Shown piece by piece: positions 49,401 through 61,000 of a stretch of DNA of 64,000 nt. Numbering within the stretch: the first letter of the stretch is position 1; the number at the start of each line of letters is the position of its first letter. This DNA is from Branchiostoma lanceolatum. Lineage: Eukaryota > Chordata > Leptocardii > Amphioxiformes > Branchiostomatidae. The translations under genes were made by a program, and so were the position numbers. The notes below the pieces were generated by a model that did not search any database, had not been told where the DNA came from, and saw nothing but the letters and a program-made list of their open reading frames with translations. Location of the stretch: the NCBI RefSeq assembly GCF_035083965.1, contig NC_089735.1:3915001-3979000 (forward strand). Direction: 5' to 3'.

Positions 49401-52400
49401 TTTAACGAAAAAATACAATAAATGATATTATACAAATACGAAGTTTACCAAGTTTATTGCAAATACATGCCCGAGGTCTAATTGCAAGAACAAGCAGCAC
49501 ATATAATAATGATAAATACAATTTTGATATTATGGGCTACATACAATATTATGCTACATTCTAAAATCTACATGGTGCTAGTTTTTTGGGGGTTTGACTC
49601 CCTTTGATATTGAATGAATGAAGACCTTTATTGCACGAAGTACAGGTCACAACAGGACAAAACATGTTGAACAGATACAGTTTACAAATACAAAATAAAA
49701 CTAAAAATTACTAGATAACTCCTTGTCAGTTGTAGAGATAAAAGAACAGATATGTTTCTCGATGGAAGGTTTGTCCAGTTTCATTAGGGAAATGAATTTT
49801 TCTACAGTATGAAATAGCGAAATAGGTTTTGTACAAGCCTATTCAGTCCATTTTCTCTTTCTATTATTCAAAAGGTAACACCGGAACTGGAACGGGTACC
49901 GGTACAGGTACGGGCACGGGCACAGGCACAACGGGTTCCTCCGGCCAGTGCGGGCAGCGGAAAGATCTTTCGAGCGGAAAGATCCTGGGTGGCGCCCAGG
50001 CGACCGCGAACTCCTGGCCGTGGCAGGTCAGTCTCAGGCTCAGTCAACTGTTAAAGGAAAGCTACACAAAAAATTGAAAATTCTTCTATGCTATGCTTAA
50101 TATATTCCAAAGTCAAATTCTTACTTCAAGTTGTTTCACATAAGTCCGTCATAGTTCTGGGATTTTCCACAGTTTGCAACTTATGCCGTGCTGACGTCTT
50201 CTCACCTGATAATTGAATTATATGACGTTAGTGTTTCAAATTGTTCACCTGATGATTGTATTATATGACGTCAGTGTTCTAAAATTTAATCATCGGGTGA
50301 AAAATTTGAAACACTCCTTTAAGAGCCCGTTATTGAATGATGCATTCATGTTCTTTTATGTTCTTGTAAACGTGATTAATTAATCAGAATTTGTATTGAT
50401 AAGCATTATCGCATATTTTTCATATTGTAACAGAAAAGGAAAATGTGGACATTGTCTGAGATGCCAATTCAAACACGACAAAATTGGCATCACCATGCAT
50501 GTTGTACAACGACAAGCAAGAAATGTTAAGTTTTGAGAGTTCTAATAAACTGTCTGAAAAAAGGTCAGTCTCAGACTCATCCTGGCCAACGGGATCCACT
50601 TCTGCGGCGGGTCGCTCATCTCAGACCAGTGGGTCCTCACCGCGGCACATTGTATACACGAGTAAGTCTGATCTTGATTCCATAGGGTCATGGAAAATGT
50701 ACCATCCATGTGTCTGCTTCAAGGCTTATGTACCATAAAGGCACGTTTTATACACCAGTAATTTGATGTCTGATTCTAATTGCATAGGGTCCTGGAAAAT
50801 GTGCCATCTTCTTTTACTGTGTCTGCTTCAAGGCTTATGTACCATAAAGGCACGTTACATTCGTCATGATTTTTTTGAATTAGTATTTTCTTGTTTTGTT
50901 GTTCTTTTTTTCATTCACAAAATATCAAACGTACAAAAGAACGGGCCAAAGTGGCGAAGTTTTATTCATCATTCGCATGACAGAAACGACATTCTGCAAG
51001 GATCTAAATTTGAAACTTGTCAGTCAAAAAAAGACAGCTGAATTTTGTACAACACAAGAACGCCTCCCAATTTCTATCGTAAACATCGTACGACGGCACC
51101 GTGACGACGGATGTGATCGGGCCCTAACTCCATCTTTACGTCTAGGTACGGGTCTCCATCCTACTGGAAGATCAAGCTCGGCCTCCATCAGGTGGACGGT
51201 AGCGCCGAGCAGGAGAGGAGCGTCGTCAGGGTGATCAAGCACGAGCAGTACCGCCACACACCCCACCCTTATAACGACATCGCCCTGATGAAGCTGGACC
51301 GGCCCGTCACCATGTCACAGAAGGTCAGCTCCATCTGTCTGCCCACCAGTATGACTCCAGACAACACCTACTGCTATGTAACCGGCTGGGGCGCGACTGG
51401 ATACGACTTTCAAGGTGACTTGTTTGTTTGGATACTAGTAGACTTGTAGAAGGTTCTGTTTTCGGTTTTGCTATGGTAGAGCGGCTGTGGATGCAAGGCC
51501 AAGGGAGTTTGGCAGTAGGAAACCTAGTTATGTTCTTTGAATAAAGATAGTGACAAGTTGTAAACAGTTTAATTATGATTCTGTCATTATTGAAGAAGTT
51601 CAGTAAAACACATGTTAATTTTTCAAATTGTTCAGGTACAGGTACAGGTCCGGACCTGTACCTAAACCTCTGTACCGGTACCTGATGTTACGTTTAGGTA
51701 CACAGCACTACTGTGGATGCTTGTGTGTTTGATGTAAACAACAGATGTTGTGGATTGGTGTTCATGATATTTGGTAGGTGGGCAGGTGTCGGCAAGTCGA
51801 AACATGAGTTTGAGAATGGGCTTCCTGGTGGTTGACTATGGTACTGCAGCGGAGTTTGTAATCCAAATAAATCTATCTAATAGAAACGAAAATGATGAAT
51901 GCAAAAAAGGGCTTTTTGTGCACTTTCGGGCGTTACCGGGCTTAACCATTTTTTGCGCATGACTGGGATCCCGACTCATTTTAACTCGGACTTAAACACG
52001 GCCGGGGCCCGGTAACAAATAGACGCCGTGAGCTAATCGTGCGAACACCGAGAAGTATACCCCCCCCCCCCCGACCTAAGATTTATGCACTCCGAACATC
52101 AACTACAGTATAACATATTCTCCTTCTATACACCATGGTTCTATGTTTCTACAGGCACTGAAATAATGGCGACGGCATTGAAGCAAGCCCGAATTCCGAT
52201 CAAGACCAACAGCTACTGCAGCTCAGCGTGGCAGGGCAGCTACGACTCCTATAACATGGTCTGCGCCGGCTACGACTCTCTGTCTCAGGGAGGAGATTCA
52301 TGTGTCGTAAGTTATTGTTCAAGTACAATCCATCATGTAAAAGGGACACATGAAAGGCCAAGCATGTTCGAATAGATGACATCTGCGTGCGCAACTATTT

Positions 52401-53097
52401 TTGCTCCACCACATTTGACATTTTACTAGTTCGTAGGGCCAGCAGCAGTATTCATTCTCTACATTCCGTTGTAAAGCCCCAGTCTTCGGTTTGATTTAGA
52501 ATATAGTTACGATATATATGATGGATAAACTCCTTTCCAATAGCAATGTCATTTTACATGCGAAGTATCTCACAAAGTTGAAATAGTTTTTACCACAAGG
52601 ATTCAAATAAAAGAAACACTGTTAGTAACATTACTCTTGCTGTCTACATGTATTGCTGTATTTTGTCATACCACACGCAAGGAAACAACTACTCGAGGCA
52701 AGCAACTGTGACAGATTTTAGATTTCGTATAAATAATTGTCACTTAGATGTTAGTTTGGTTTGTGTTAAACGACCTGTATCTAGCCCCTCGGGGCACGAA
52801 CATACAATAAAGGTCTTCAATCATAAATCTATCGAGTTGCTTGTAACTGTTAATACCATAAGGCTACCTGCATGTCTAACCTTCATCGACGCACATGTTT
52901 GAATATGTTACAATTCTGATTTACAGGGAGACTCTGGTGGTCCTCTGGCGTGTCCATCTGCTGACCAGTCCAGCTGGGAAGTGACTGGAGTGGTCAGTTG
53001 GGGAGAGCAGCCGTGTGGCGCCGACTACACCCCGACTCTCTACACCAGGGTCTACAACTTCCTCGGCTGGATCAACAACAAAATGGCCACTAACTAG
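46408..53097 (+). CDS. Secreted trypsin-like serine protease with two LDLa-like modules
   Basis: Nine exons: 46408-46453, 47637-47675, 48037-48135, 48982-49092, 49875-50026, 50564-50661, 51146-51414, 52155-52306, 52927-53097; 1137 nt, 378 aa. Order: signal peptide ([16 protein letters not shown]), LDLa-like module 1 (C31-C59), module 2 (C70-C98), a (Thr-Gly)8 linker, then an S1A domain. The activation cleavage is predicted at K134/I135 (SGK/ILGG). The triad is His178 (LTAAHC), Asp226 (NDIALM) and Ser325 (GDSGGP). Asp319, six residues before the Ser, fixes trypsin-like cleavage after Lys or Arg. Cys119 before the cleavage site could tether the propart. Each LDLa-like module is one exon with phase 1 borders, typical of shuffled modules. 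Both modules lack two of the six usual cysteines (see findings). Likely an extracellular digestive or immune protease; the target is unknown. Confidence 0.93.
46650..46855. mobile_element. Dispersed element with GCGACCTCGCTGCGACC / GCAGCGAGGTCGCCAA ends
   Basis: Inverted end motifs and an interior 'actaaaaagacaacgaaac' shared with 45775-45905, 56445-56560 and 59385-59575. Non-coding. In protease intron 1. Confidence 0.65.
48617..48822. mobile_element. MITE family C copy 2
   Basis: ATAGGGTCACATTTTAAATC ... GGGAAATGTGACCCTA, with 'ccggggcccggtcggg' and its complement inside each end. Confidence 0.8.
49313..49388. repeat. (TGTTA)n microsatellite
   Basis: About 13 pentamers in protease intron 4. 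Confidence 0.95.
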
Positions 53098-53139
53098 TCT
53101 GTTTTATTTCTGTTCTCACCTTCTGTACATGGTATGAAG

Positions 53140-53274
53140 TAATCTTCAAGCAGATCTAATTGTTGCGAAGACCGTATCCAACTGGCAGAAGAAGCTTGTA
53201 AACTTAGGTTGCCATACAAGCTTCTTCTGACAGTTGGATAGGTCTTCGCAGCCATTAGATCTGCTTGGAGATTA
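53140..53274. mobile_element. Palindromic MITE in protease 3' region
   Basis: TAATCTTCAAGCAGATCTAA ... TTAGATCTGCTTGGAGATTA; the long arms (AAGCTTCTTCTGACAGTTGG and complement) pair almost to the centre. Starts 42 bp after the stop and ends before the AATAAA at 53289-53294. Confidence 0.85.
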
Positions 53275-53288
53275 GGTATGAAGGTCTG

Positions 53289-53294
53289 AATAAA
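53289..53294 (+). promoter_or_regulatory. Candidate protease polyadenylation signal
   Basis: AATAAA 192 bp after the stop, just beyond the palindrome. Confidence 0.5.
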
Positions 53295-54670
53295 TGAAAC
53301 ACAATATAAGTGTTCTTGTCAAACGCGTTTCTTTTTATTGTTATCTTTTTTTATTGCTAGGGTAGACAAGAAACCTCTAAGGTTTTTCGATGGTTTTAAT
53401 TTCCCCCTAACTGCAATTATTTACGTATGGAAATAACAATTACTGTTGATTATGATATACATAACGTTACATAGGTAAATAAGATAACAAATGGAAATCA
53501 TTATAAATATACAAGAGAATAAGGAAAACCTACGGTCTAACTAACTAATGAAATCAAATGGCATATCGAATTTGACAGAAATCAAGGAAAATCAAATACA
53601 CAATTCAAAACTTGTACGTTTTAATCATAAATACAAAGTAGGAGAAATGAATTAATCAATTGGTCCCCAAATACACGTAGGTCTATAAAGGTCTGGGAAA
53701 AGACCACCTGTGTCCACAAAAAGTGTTGAAAAAAATACTTGATAGTGTTAGCAAATACTTGCGTGTACTCCCGGACATGAGTACAAAGGTGAACAAGAGG
53801 ACACAGTAGAACACGAACCACTCTTAAGTAATTATGGTGTTTGTCTTGTGGGCAAAGTTGTTTGGTACCCTTTTTACCAGATATAACAATTTCTTTAAAA
53901 CCTGTTTCCATTTCATAGTCGTTTATGATAACACCAGGAAGTCACCCAAGGCAGTTGCAATACCCATTGGTCACCACTCAGTAGCCAATCAACCTTTATC
54001 GTAGGGATATATTCGATCGGGTTACTTAGTGTTATATTCCCGTAGATCAAACATTAGTCTACACCAATTGGTCAGTTTATTCAAGTGGACAAATTGGCAT
54101 CGACATAACAAAGCTGGCGGCTTAGTTGCAGTTCTACCCTATTCCGCTGAATAACAGTGGCATCCTTGTATCGCGGCGAATTAAAAAAGTGACTTGAAGG
54201 GAATGACTTTTACAAACGGGAAGTCTTAGACTTATAATAATAGTGTTCTAACTTGCCAAACGTGTGATGCTGTTGCTTTTTCGGAAGTGTCAAAATGACG
54301 TTAAACATCGTCCAACTACACATGGTGTTGAACCAATGCACCACTACGGTAAATGTGTGCTGACCTAGACTGTCACGGATATTTTTCCTTCCTCTTAGGA
54401 AATCCTTCAGTCACCATTAGTCTTAAGAAGTATTTCAAATCCTGATGTACTATGTGTCTCCTTCCCGATGTCATTTTGATTTGGCCTACCCAAGGAGGCT
54501 CTACAAAACCTAATTGTTGCAACGGTGGGGCTGAAGTTCACAAAGCTGCTGTTATCGGGTTAGAGGATAGAGGACGCTAAAACACAACCGTGAAAAAAGC
54601 TGAATTAATGATGTACACGGACGTGTGTGTTGTGTCTGGGGCGGGGATTGCGTAACAGCAAAACAAAAAT

Positions 54671-54718
<48 letters not shown>

Positions 54719-55087
54719 ACACACACGAAACAGTACCTCTATGTTTCATGGAGGTAATGATGACTCAAAAGTGAACAATATATTGTTATAAGAGCATCTA
54801 GCATGTGTTCACCCATGTAGCATATAGTATATAGCCTCTATGAATGACAATACCAAAATGATGATTGAAACGACTTAAAAGTGTGCACGGAAACGTAGTC
54901 AGCACACTATTCCCAGATTGCTCAAACACTACGATGTCATCACCTCTTTCGAAAAAGTTAATTACAACTGACATCAATAAGACAAAGAAGTTGTAGGGGG
55001 GGGGGGTAGGCATAAGATGATGTGATGACATGCAACGTTTAACATGACAACTCCTTGCCATATCGTCGTGAAATCCAAGAAGATTTC
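53295..55087. other. Convergent intergenic region
   Basis: The 3' ends of the protease (+) and receptor (-) genes face each other. No supported gene. It holds an (AC)n tract at 54672-54728 and several short minus ORFs without motifs. The minus ORF 55169-54798 overlaps the last receptor exon in another frame. Confidence 0.5.
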
Positions 55088-58000
55088 TTAAACTTTCTTG
55101 AAAGTGAGCTTCGACGGAAGAGCCAGACTGGTTGACCGACGTTCGATAACACGTTTCAGTTTCTTCCATTCCCGAAAGTCAGAATCAAAGACTTTTCTGT
55201 GTTTGCTTTCTTTTTCGACGATCCTGGCATTGGAGAAATCAGCAACGATGACCGTCAACTGCGGCTCCTGTAACAAGGTATGAAAAATGTATCAGATAAC
55301 GTGTATTGTTTGGTTGGTATGTGTTACACATTTCAGGGCAGCGCAATCAAAAATCAGCAAAACCTCAAGTACTTCACATGCCTATACACTATGTCATACC
55401 AAGGAAATTATATAGGATGTCCTTGGTCATACTGGACAAAGAACTTATTTGCAAGAGAAATAAAAGAAGCCATCTAAATCAGTGCTTTACAACCATCCCT
55501 AAACAGAGACGGGGGTTGCCATAGACTTTCTGTAACTTATGATCAACTGCTCACAGGGTCAGATGTTATATCTGCATAACGTGACCCCACCGAAGGAGTG
55601 GATTGCTCGCTCCTTGATAATGACTGGATTTGGTCAGTCGAATATTTGAGTATTACTAAGTTTTTGTGATGGAAATTACACTTCGACTTTGATACAGAAT
55701 GACTTCAACCAAATTGAACACAGATGGACTTTCAAGTTAAGCCCCTGTCACACTTGTGCGTATAGCCGTTGCGTGTGAGTTGCGCATTTACATTTTTTCC
55801 ATACGCCGCCGTGCGCACAATACGCATCTCACATGCATCTCGATAGATTTGTGTAAGTTTAATGTTCGCCGGCATACGCACAATATGGCCCAGTGGGTAT
55901 GATAGTTTGGGGTATTAACGAATTACGATAATACGCAAGTTGTTCGTTATGAATAGTTTTCCATTATTTTGATAAATATGTGAGGCACATTTAACATGTG
56001 AATAACGAAATGTGAGTCACACATTCGTCAAAATAATCGAAAAAGTCCACAACTATTGTGCGTACAGCTGCGTATTGCATTTTGTCCATACGCAACTCAC
56101 ACGCAACGTGTATACGCTCAAGTGTGACAGGGCCCTAACTTTGCCGCCAGTCTATCACGTGTGAATGTAGTGCGACCGGCACTGCTTTTCGAACTTTAGA
56201 TAGTTTTAACTGACCTTCACGACTAAGAGAGTCTCCAGTGACATTCTGCCAAGGACGATGTCGTTTCGGTGCAAGAAGTTCAAGGCCTTTATCACATCCA
56301 AGTTGATGGTTAGGAGGTCTTCTGATGTCAATTCCGTCGCCACCTCTCTCAAAGTGTAGTGATGACGATTGGTGTGTAGAACCCTGGGGAGTACAGTGAG
56401 GTCAGATTCAATACAGGTTCCTAACACCCTCTTTCATTGGCCCCGCGGCACGTTTGCGACCTCGCTGCGACCGAGCGATTTGACACCGCACTAAACGAAT
56501 GTCATCGATGTGATTTGTTGTCTTTTTAGTCATGCTATTAATAGCACTTAATGGCGGACCGTAGCGACTGGAGGAAGAGGGTTGACTTAGTCCGGGCAAC
56601 CCGCCAGACATGATGATGACGAATTATGAAATCAGGGTCGCACAAATGTAATTTTGGTCGCTGTACGGTCGCTCGGCGATCGCCGTTCAGCGGAAGGGGG
56701 CCTTGTTAATCTTGCTTTCCCGTTGACCATCAATGCTATATTGAGCAGGTTTACAGTTTATAATCCATTCATGTGACTTAGACATTCCTATGTACATGTT
56801 GTAATACCAGTAACGCTAAGTATGTATCAGTAAAACTAAATACAGTCTTTCAACTGTGATTGCAAGGGTGGCATATTTTACGTCATTACACCAGAATCTC
56901 CTCGAAACAGATGTTATTTTGTGTGTATAAATTGATAGATAATAAAGATGGAAATGTTTACCACTTGTAATCATCTTTGTCTGCAATTGCGCACTGGCTA
57001 ATGACATTCTGGTGACTCCCCGCGATACCAATTCTCCTCAATACGTTCATTTCAGTCGTAATGTCTGCCTCATCCAAAGCGTTACCCTACAGATGTAGAG
57101 GAAGGCATACTGTAAATGCAGAAATGTTCGCGGTGGCTTTATGTTCGCGGTTATCGCGGTGAACTTAAACCTATCGCGAAAAGTGTTTCCATTATGTGAC
57201 TGTAGCGCTACTATTGTTTCAAACGCGAACTTAAACGACCGCGAACACTCCATTTTCTGTCTACCGCGAAATTAAATCCCCGCTAACATTTCTGTATTTA
57301 CAGTACTAGGTACAAATCATCATCATAGATACCCCCAAATAGCCCATAACAATAAGAAAAATGACACAAACATGTTAAATGCGCTTTCAATTGTACTTAA
57401 TCTAGTTATACTTATCTAGTTGGAATGAACTTCATCACAGTACTAAGCGAAGATCTTTTTACCTATCTCTTACCTCTTTGTTGAATTGCAGCAATACTTT
57501 TGTGACATGGATAGGCTCAACATCGTTTTCGAGGCACTGCAAATACAGCTGCATCTGTTCAGCGTTTTCTCTCTTTGCAACGACTGAAAGAGACAATGGA
57601 ACCAACCCTACATTAAAAGATACACAGAGAATAGAGATGTCTGTTTTAAATTGATGAATAGTAGAAAAACACACATTCTCTTCTGTTTCTAATCTATCGT
57701 TGAGTACCATTTAACATACTGCAATAACTAGTCAGTCAGTCGTCATAATCATAATCCGTACGAAACACCAATTATTGTATGATACACAGAATGGTCCGAG
57801 TGTATTATGAACTTTTTACTTCAATAGATCATTAACATATTTCAGTGTTGATTTAAAAGAAACCTAGTACTTTAGAATATTTCATGGACATTGTAAGTAA
57901 GTTATACTTGTGTAGAATATCTGTAATTGGATGTAAGTTTTTGATGATCAACGATTCGTAAAACGGTGCACAATTTTTTTAGGAGATAAACACCATTATT

Positions 58001-61000
58001 GTTCTTCATATTTAATACATACCGCCCAGCTCATGACCAGCTAGACAAGAGGAAGCTCCATGCAGACGCCACCTGAGCTGGTCCCCAGACGTGTACGAGT
58101 TCCCTTCCTCATCTTTCTTGGCATACACCTCTCTCCTCGTGAACCAACTCGGTGTGATCGTCGCCAGTTGAATCAGCGGATTCAGTCCCGAGGTAAGGGG
58201 AACAACGAAAAGCACCACCCACGGCACTAACACGACAACAGTTTCATCTCCCGTGGTACAAAACATCCCAACAGAAGCAACAAACAGCCAGCTTATGGAA
58301 TTTGTAGCAATTATCAGCTTCATTGTCCACTGACTCTCCGGGTGCTTTACACATTTTTTTGTATTTTTTGTTCTATAAAATCCCTCTGCAAAGCAGCATA
58401 ATCCCCATATGGCTATTGATGCCACTACCATGATGGTTGGTAGAGCAACTAGCAGCACAAACCAGTGTCTCCACCGCCCCTGTTTTCGAACGATGTCAAC
58501 AAATGGCGAACAGGCAGCAGACGTTGCTTCGTCTTTTACCTCATCGAGTGGAAAACGCATGGGGAGGATAGTACATAGGAGCGCAAACAGCCAACATAAC
58601 GTCATCATAATCACATTACAGATACATTTCCACCGAGTTGTTATCAGTCGGGATACCACGTACATGTCTGAAAAGAGTGCTACGAGTATCGTAAGGGAAG
58701 CCATTTTGCTAAACACAATCAGCCCTCCTGCTATGCTACATGCTATATGAGAGCGCCATCTTTGATCTTCGAGAAAATACCTATCCTTGAAATAAAGATT
58801 CGCCGATGAAATGATTATTAAGTATATCCCCGACAGACCGTCGGCTATTGCGAGGTTACAGCAGAAAAACGTCGATGACTGAGTTGATTTTTGTACAATA
58901 TAGTGAATCAAGGTGACGGTGTTGCCCATAATTGACACTATTGCCAAGACCCAGACTGTAATTTCCAGGCTCTGTGTCTTGATTAGATGCTCACATGAGG
59001 ATATGTGGTCGTGCCCAGCAAAGCACGCGTTCGTGTGAGGCGCCAAACAGCACAATTTGTACTGATTAGTTTTCCTGCAGGGAGAGAGAAGAGCCAGTCA
59101 GACGCGTGCCGGCCGTGTGCTCTCTGCCCGGCACTTTGGCGCGTTCTAATTACGGGAACGGCCGTGAAACTACGCGAACCACAAAATTACTGTCACCGGA
59201 TCCGTTAACGACACGTGCCCACTTCTGATACAAATCTACCGCAATGGTATTGATTTTTCTAAATGCCTGACGACAGATTACGGTTTTCCCAATCTCTCAT
59301 TCGGAACACATTCATCACACTTATCTTACTGTACATTAAACACTGTTATCGGGTATATCTCACTGTAGCTGCGGCACCGTGGGGTTGTGTTACCCTTGAC
59401 TTTATAATAAGAATATGCTGAAAAACGCACAAGGTTTTTTTTTACTAAAAAGACAACAATACGCGCAAAGCGTAAAAAGATCAGTTTCTTATCGATGAAA
59501 TTCGTTGAGCGCTCAGTCTAAGCGAGGTCGCCAAATTGCCGCGGGTTCAGTGATTTACCCGCTTTAGCACCAATAAGGCATGCTCCTTTGCCTTCTAATC
59601 ATTACAAGTAGATGTAACGTTATATTCTACCGAATACTTACAAGTCTCGCAGATTGAGTAGACTCAAGAAGACATTGACATCTACGTCATGGACATTGTT
59701 CCCTGTCAAGTCACTAGGTAAGAAAGAACAGACCCAGTCAGTCTGTCGCATGTCTGTACAATGATCTGCAGACGATTGTAAGATACTACTCATCTATCTT
59801 GCGCAATATATGAAGCATGCCACTCGGAAGAAAAATACTGTGAAATGGGTATCCACAAATCACTTACAGCACTTCCAGGTTGTCCAACCCATCAAAAGTT
59901 CCAGCCGTCAGCTTTGAAATTAGGTTCAAACTGATGTTTCTGAGGAAGACAACAATATAACAATAGTTTGATAGCAATATAGATGATCTCCAAAGGCCTA
60001 CATATGTTTTGTCCTACGTATACGGGTACTTGGTATGGAAGGATAAGTTGAAACATTATCTAGTACATTTATGTCGTGCAAAACAGCCAATGTGTATAGA
60101 TATATACATAAGTTTAAGTTAAGTTTAAATGTACTCACAGATTTCGTAACTTGAAGAGGCTAGAAAAGGCACCAGCCGGTATACCTGTAAGGGAATTATC
60201 ACTGATGTCCCTGGAACGAGAAAACGTAAATTTGTCACTCAAATTGATAGGTCCTCGATCGGTGTTAATCTGTTTTTCAAATTCAATAGCACAGCAGAAC
60301 ACTGTAGTTTACAGGTACCGTCAATGCTTAGATAAGGACTAGATTTTGCTTCCTTGTTAGATTCATGGTATGGTAAAAGACATTCCCTCAACAGAGACGG
60401 GGGCTGATACCTACTACCGGGCACCCTTGACCCGTTGCTGACGTCACACTTCCGCCCAGGTCAAGTGACGTAGGCTTCGGGTCAAATCAACATGACAAGG
60501 ACCAGAGGCTGTGGTCAAACACGGCTGTTGCTATGTGCTTCGCTTCGTATACGGATAAAGCGTGTAAATTATAGGGGTGGGTACCGGTACAGAAAATTCA
60601 GGTCCGGTCCAGGTCCAGGTCCAGAGGGTGTACTTGTTATGACCGGTTATGTGTGACCGCCTGCTGGTAGCCTGGTGAATTTTCTAATCGGTCCATAGGC
60701 CGGTCTACTGATTTTTTTCTGGACCGTTTTTTTTGGACCGGTCCATATGAAAATACCGGTTTTGTACCGGTACACGGTACCGGTACCCACCCCTAGTGTA
60801 AATCTATCAATATGCAATCAAAAGATAATGTTACTGTAAAAATAGATGGCGACAGCGGGGTACCAAAGTTGCACTGTCAAAGTATGCTAGGTTACATGTA
60901 ACAACTACAGCAAGCATCGATTAGCCGTGAACTACAAGGGTATCTAGCGCCAGAAGTCAATGAGCCGGTATTGGCAAGCAGATGGCTCGTGCAATAGAGG

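Larger units (their letters stand above)
55088..57583 (-). other. Pseudokinase-encoding exons of the receptor gene
   Basis: Four exons (57583-57474, 57086-56962, 56383-56215, 55267-55088) code for the N-lobe and catalytic-loop region. Present: VVAKREN (beta-3 Lys), Glu in TTEMNVLRRIG (helix C), ALNFLHRNDI (helix E), ADFSNAR (DFG position, Asp kept, Gly to Ser). Lost: the HRD triad (LGR), the catalytic-loop Lys (Ser) and Asn (Thr). Upstream, RLHGASSCLAGHELG at the end of the 7TM exon stands where the glycine-rich loop belongs. The C-lobe stops about 50 residues after DFS, shorter than a full kinase. Confidence 0.75.

Noticed and set aside
56206-59055. Separate genes for the 7TM part and the kinase-like part
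   Set aside because: Splice phases match across all junctions, the glycine-loop-like residues lie in the 7TM exon itself, and no start or promoter is evident before 57583. RNA evidence is still needed.
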